Positions 6,732 through 6,981 of a DNA stretch of 6,981 nucleotides are shown here, in pieces; position 1 is the first letter of the stretch, and each line of letters opens with the position of its first letter. The notes under the pieces are model-generated. The model had not been told where the DNA came from, did not search any database, and saw only the letters and a list, made by a program, of their open reading frames with translations. This DNA is from Chloroflexota bacterium (lineage in GTDB: Bacteria > Chloroflexota > Anaerolineae > Promineifilales > Promineifilaceae). The stretch covers positions 1 through 6,981 of the forward strand of contig CAUJGI010000027.1 in the NCBI GenBank assembly GCA_963169155.1. The letters run 5' to 3'. The position numbers and the translations under genes were made by a program.

Positions 6732-6735
6732 CATC
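6728..6735 (+). repeat. Left copy of 8-bp target-site duplication
   Basis: AAAACATC lies directly outside the left terminal inverted repeat of the MITE. It is identical to the copy at the right end. Confidence 0.75.
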
Positions 6736-6853
6736 GGCTCTTTAGGATTTCAGGGGGTTCGCACCGAATTGACGCGAATTAACGCTAATTTTCGTGTTAA
6801 TTCGCGTCAATTCGTGCAAAAATCAGTTTGTCCCCGCCAAATCCTAAAGACCC
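6736..6853. mobile_element. 118-bp MITE with ISL3-like ends and 8-bp target duplication
   Basis: The left end GGCTCTTTAGGATTT (6736-6750) and the right end AAATCCTAAAGACCC (6839-6853) are inverted repeats matching at 14 of 15 positions. They are flanked exactly by a perfect 8-bp direct repeat, AAAACATC, at 6728-6735 and 6854-6861, as expected for a target-site duplication. No coding sequence fits inside, so the element is non-autonomous. The core holds a second long inverted repeat (6761-6783 with 6796-6817, one bulged C, 12-nt loop), so the whole element can fold into an extended hairpin. Ends starting GG(C/G)TCTTT with 8-bp AT-rich duplications are typical of the ISL3 family, so an ISL3 transposase elsewhere in the genome is the likely mobiliser. 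That family assignment is inferred from end sequence only. Confidence 0.75.
6761..6817. repeat. Long inverted repeat forming the core hairpin of the MITE
   Basis: The arms 6761-6783 and 6796-6817 pair along 22 bp with one unpaired C at 6765. The central stem TTGACGCGAATTAAC / GTTAATTCGCGTCAA is perfect over 15 bp, and the loop is 12 nt (6784-6795). GAATT/AATTC-type units recur within the arms. Transcribed on either strand, this would form a very stable hairpin between the flanking genes. Confidence 0.85.
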
Positions 6854-6861
6854 AAAACATC
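6854..6861 (+). repeat. Right copy of 8-bp target-site duplication
   Basis: AAAACATC lies directly outside the right terminal inverted repeat of the MITE. It is a perfect 8/8 match to the left copy, in direct orientation. Confidence 0.75.
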
Positions 6862-6880
6862 TTTTGGCTTAGAAAGCCTA

Positions 6881-6981
6881 TTAATCAAGTAGCATCAGCT
6901 GCTGGGCGCATTCGGCAGCTACCCGATCATCCGGGTCCGTTTCGCCAGGCATGGTGGCCCAGCCTTGATCTTTGACATAGA
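6881..6981 (-). CDS. C-terminal end of an unidentified minus-strand gene (cut by window edge)
   Basis: On the minus strand one frame is open from the window edge to a TAA at 6881-6883 and reads YVKDQGWATMPGETDPDD, then RVAAECAQQLMLLD. The other two minus frames stop within this stretch. Codon choice and composition resemble the other genes here and differ from the AT-rich intergenic DNA to the left. A short GGCTT-AGA-AAGCC stem lies just past the stop (6866-6878). With only 32 residues I do not recognise the family. It could also be a chance open frame. Confidence 0.5.
   Translation of the reverse strand, partial: YVKDQGWATMPGETDPDDRVAAECAQQLMLLD

Noticed and set aside
6761..6817. Long hairpin as an intrinsic transcription terminator
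   Set aside because: The stem is AT-rich, is not followed by a clean T tract, and is better explained as the core of a mobile element bounded by terminal repeats and a target duplication.
6697..6975. 92-codon plus-strand open frame across the MITE
   Set aside because: It reads through both terminal repeats and the internal palindrome of a recent insertion, so it is a chance frame.
1..6981. tRNA, rRNA, CRISPR array or phage genes
   Set aside because: No cloverleaf, no regularly spaced direct repeats and no phage-type proteins were seen on either strand.

Overview
The window looks like part of a bacterial chromosome of moderately high GC, most plausibly from an environmental Chloroflexota (Anaerolineae-like) genome. 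That placement is an inference from overall protein flavour (a GT4 fusion protein beside a GH130 enzyme, a DUF5661 protein) and from a very frequent palindromic octamer. It was not tested against any database.

Layout. Positions 1-1749 (+) hold the 3' part of a large, conserved-looking protein that I cannot assign to a named family with certainty. It is probably carbohydrate-active, and its reading frame is open to the left edge. It converges, with a 20-nt gap, on a minus-strand pair transcribed right to left: a 764-aa GT4-type glycosyltransferase with a C-terminal glycosidase-like helical domain (2714-5008), followed by a GH130 glycosidase/phosphorylase (1770-2717). The two overlap by ATGA, so they are almost certainly co-translated and are likely to act on the same (manno)glycan. 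A 192-bp gap (5009-5200) carries the ribosome-binding site and probable promoter region of that pair.

Further right, also on the minus strand, a DUF5661 protein (5985-6266) precedes a classical SDR oxidoreductase (5201-5953) at 31 nt spacing, a likely two-gene operon.

The last 700 bp (6267-6981) is an accessory, scarred region. It contains a palindrome-bearing hairpin, a decayed groEL C-terminus (about 37 codons with the chaperonin AALSLTTEVLIAD-type block and a Gly-Met tail), and a 44-aa lysine-rich small protein with a good ribosome-binding site. Beyond these lie a 118-bp MITE with 15-bp ISL3-like terminal inverted repeats and a perfect 8-bp target duplication, and then the last 32 codons of another minus-strand gene cut by the window edge.

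Across the window the octamer ACGGCCGT occurs 12 times, where about 0.1-0.2 would be expected by composition. It sits in two different codon phases and once in an intergenic hairpin, so the selection or drive acts on DNA, not protein.
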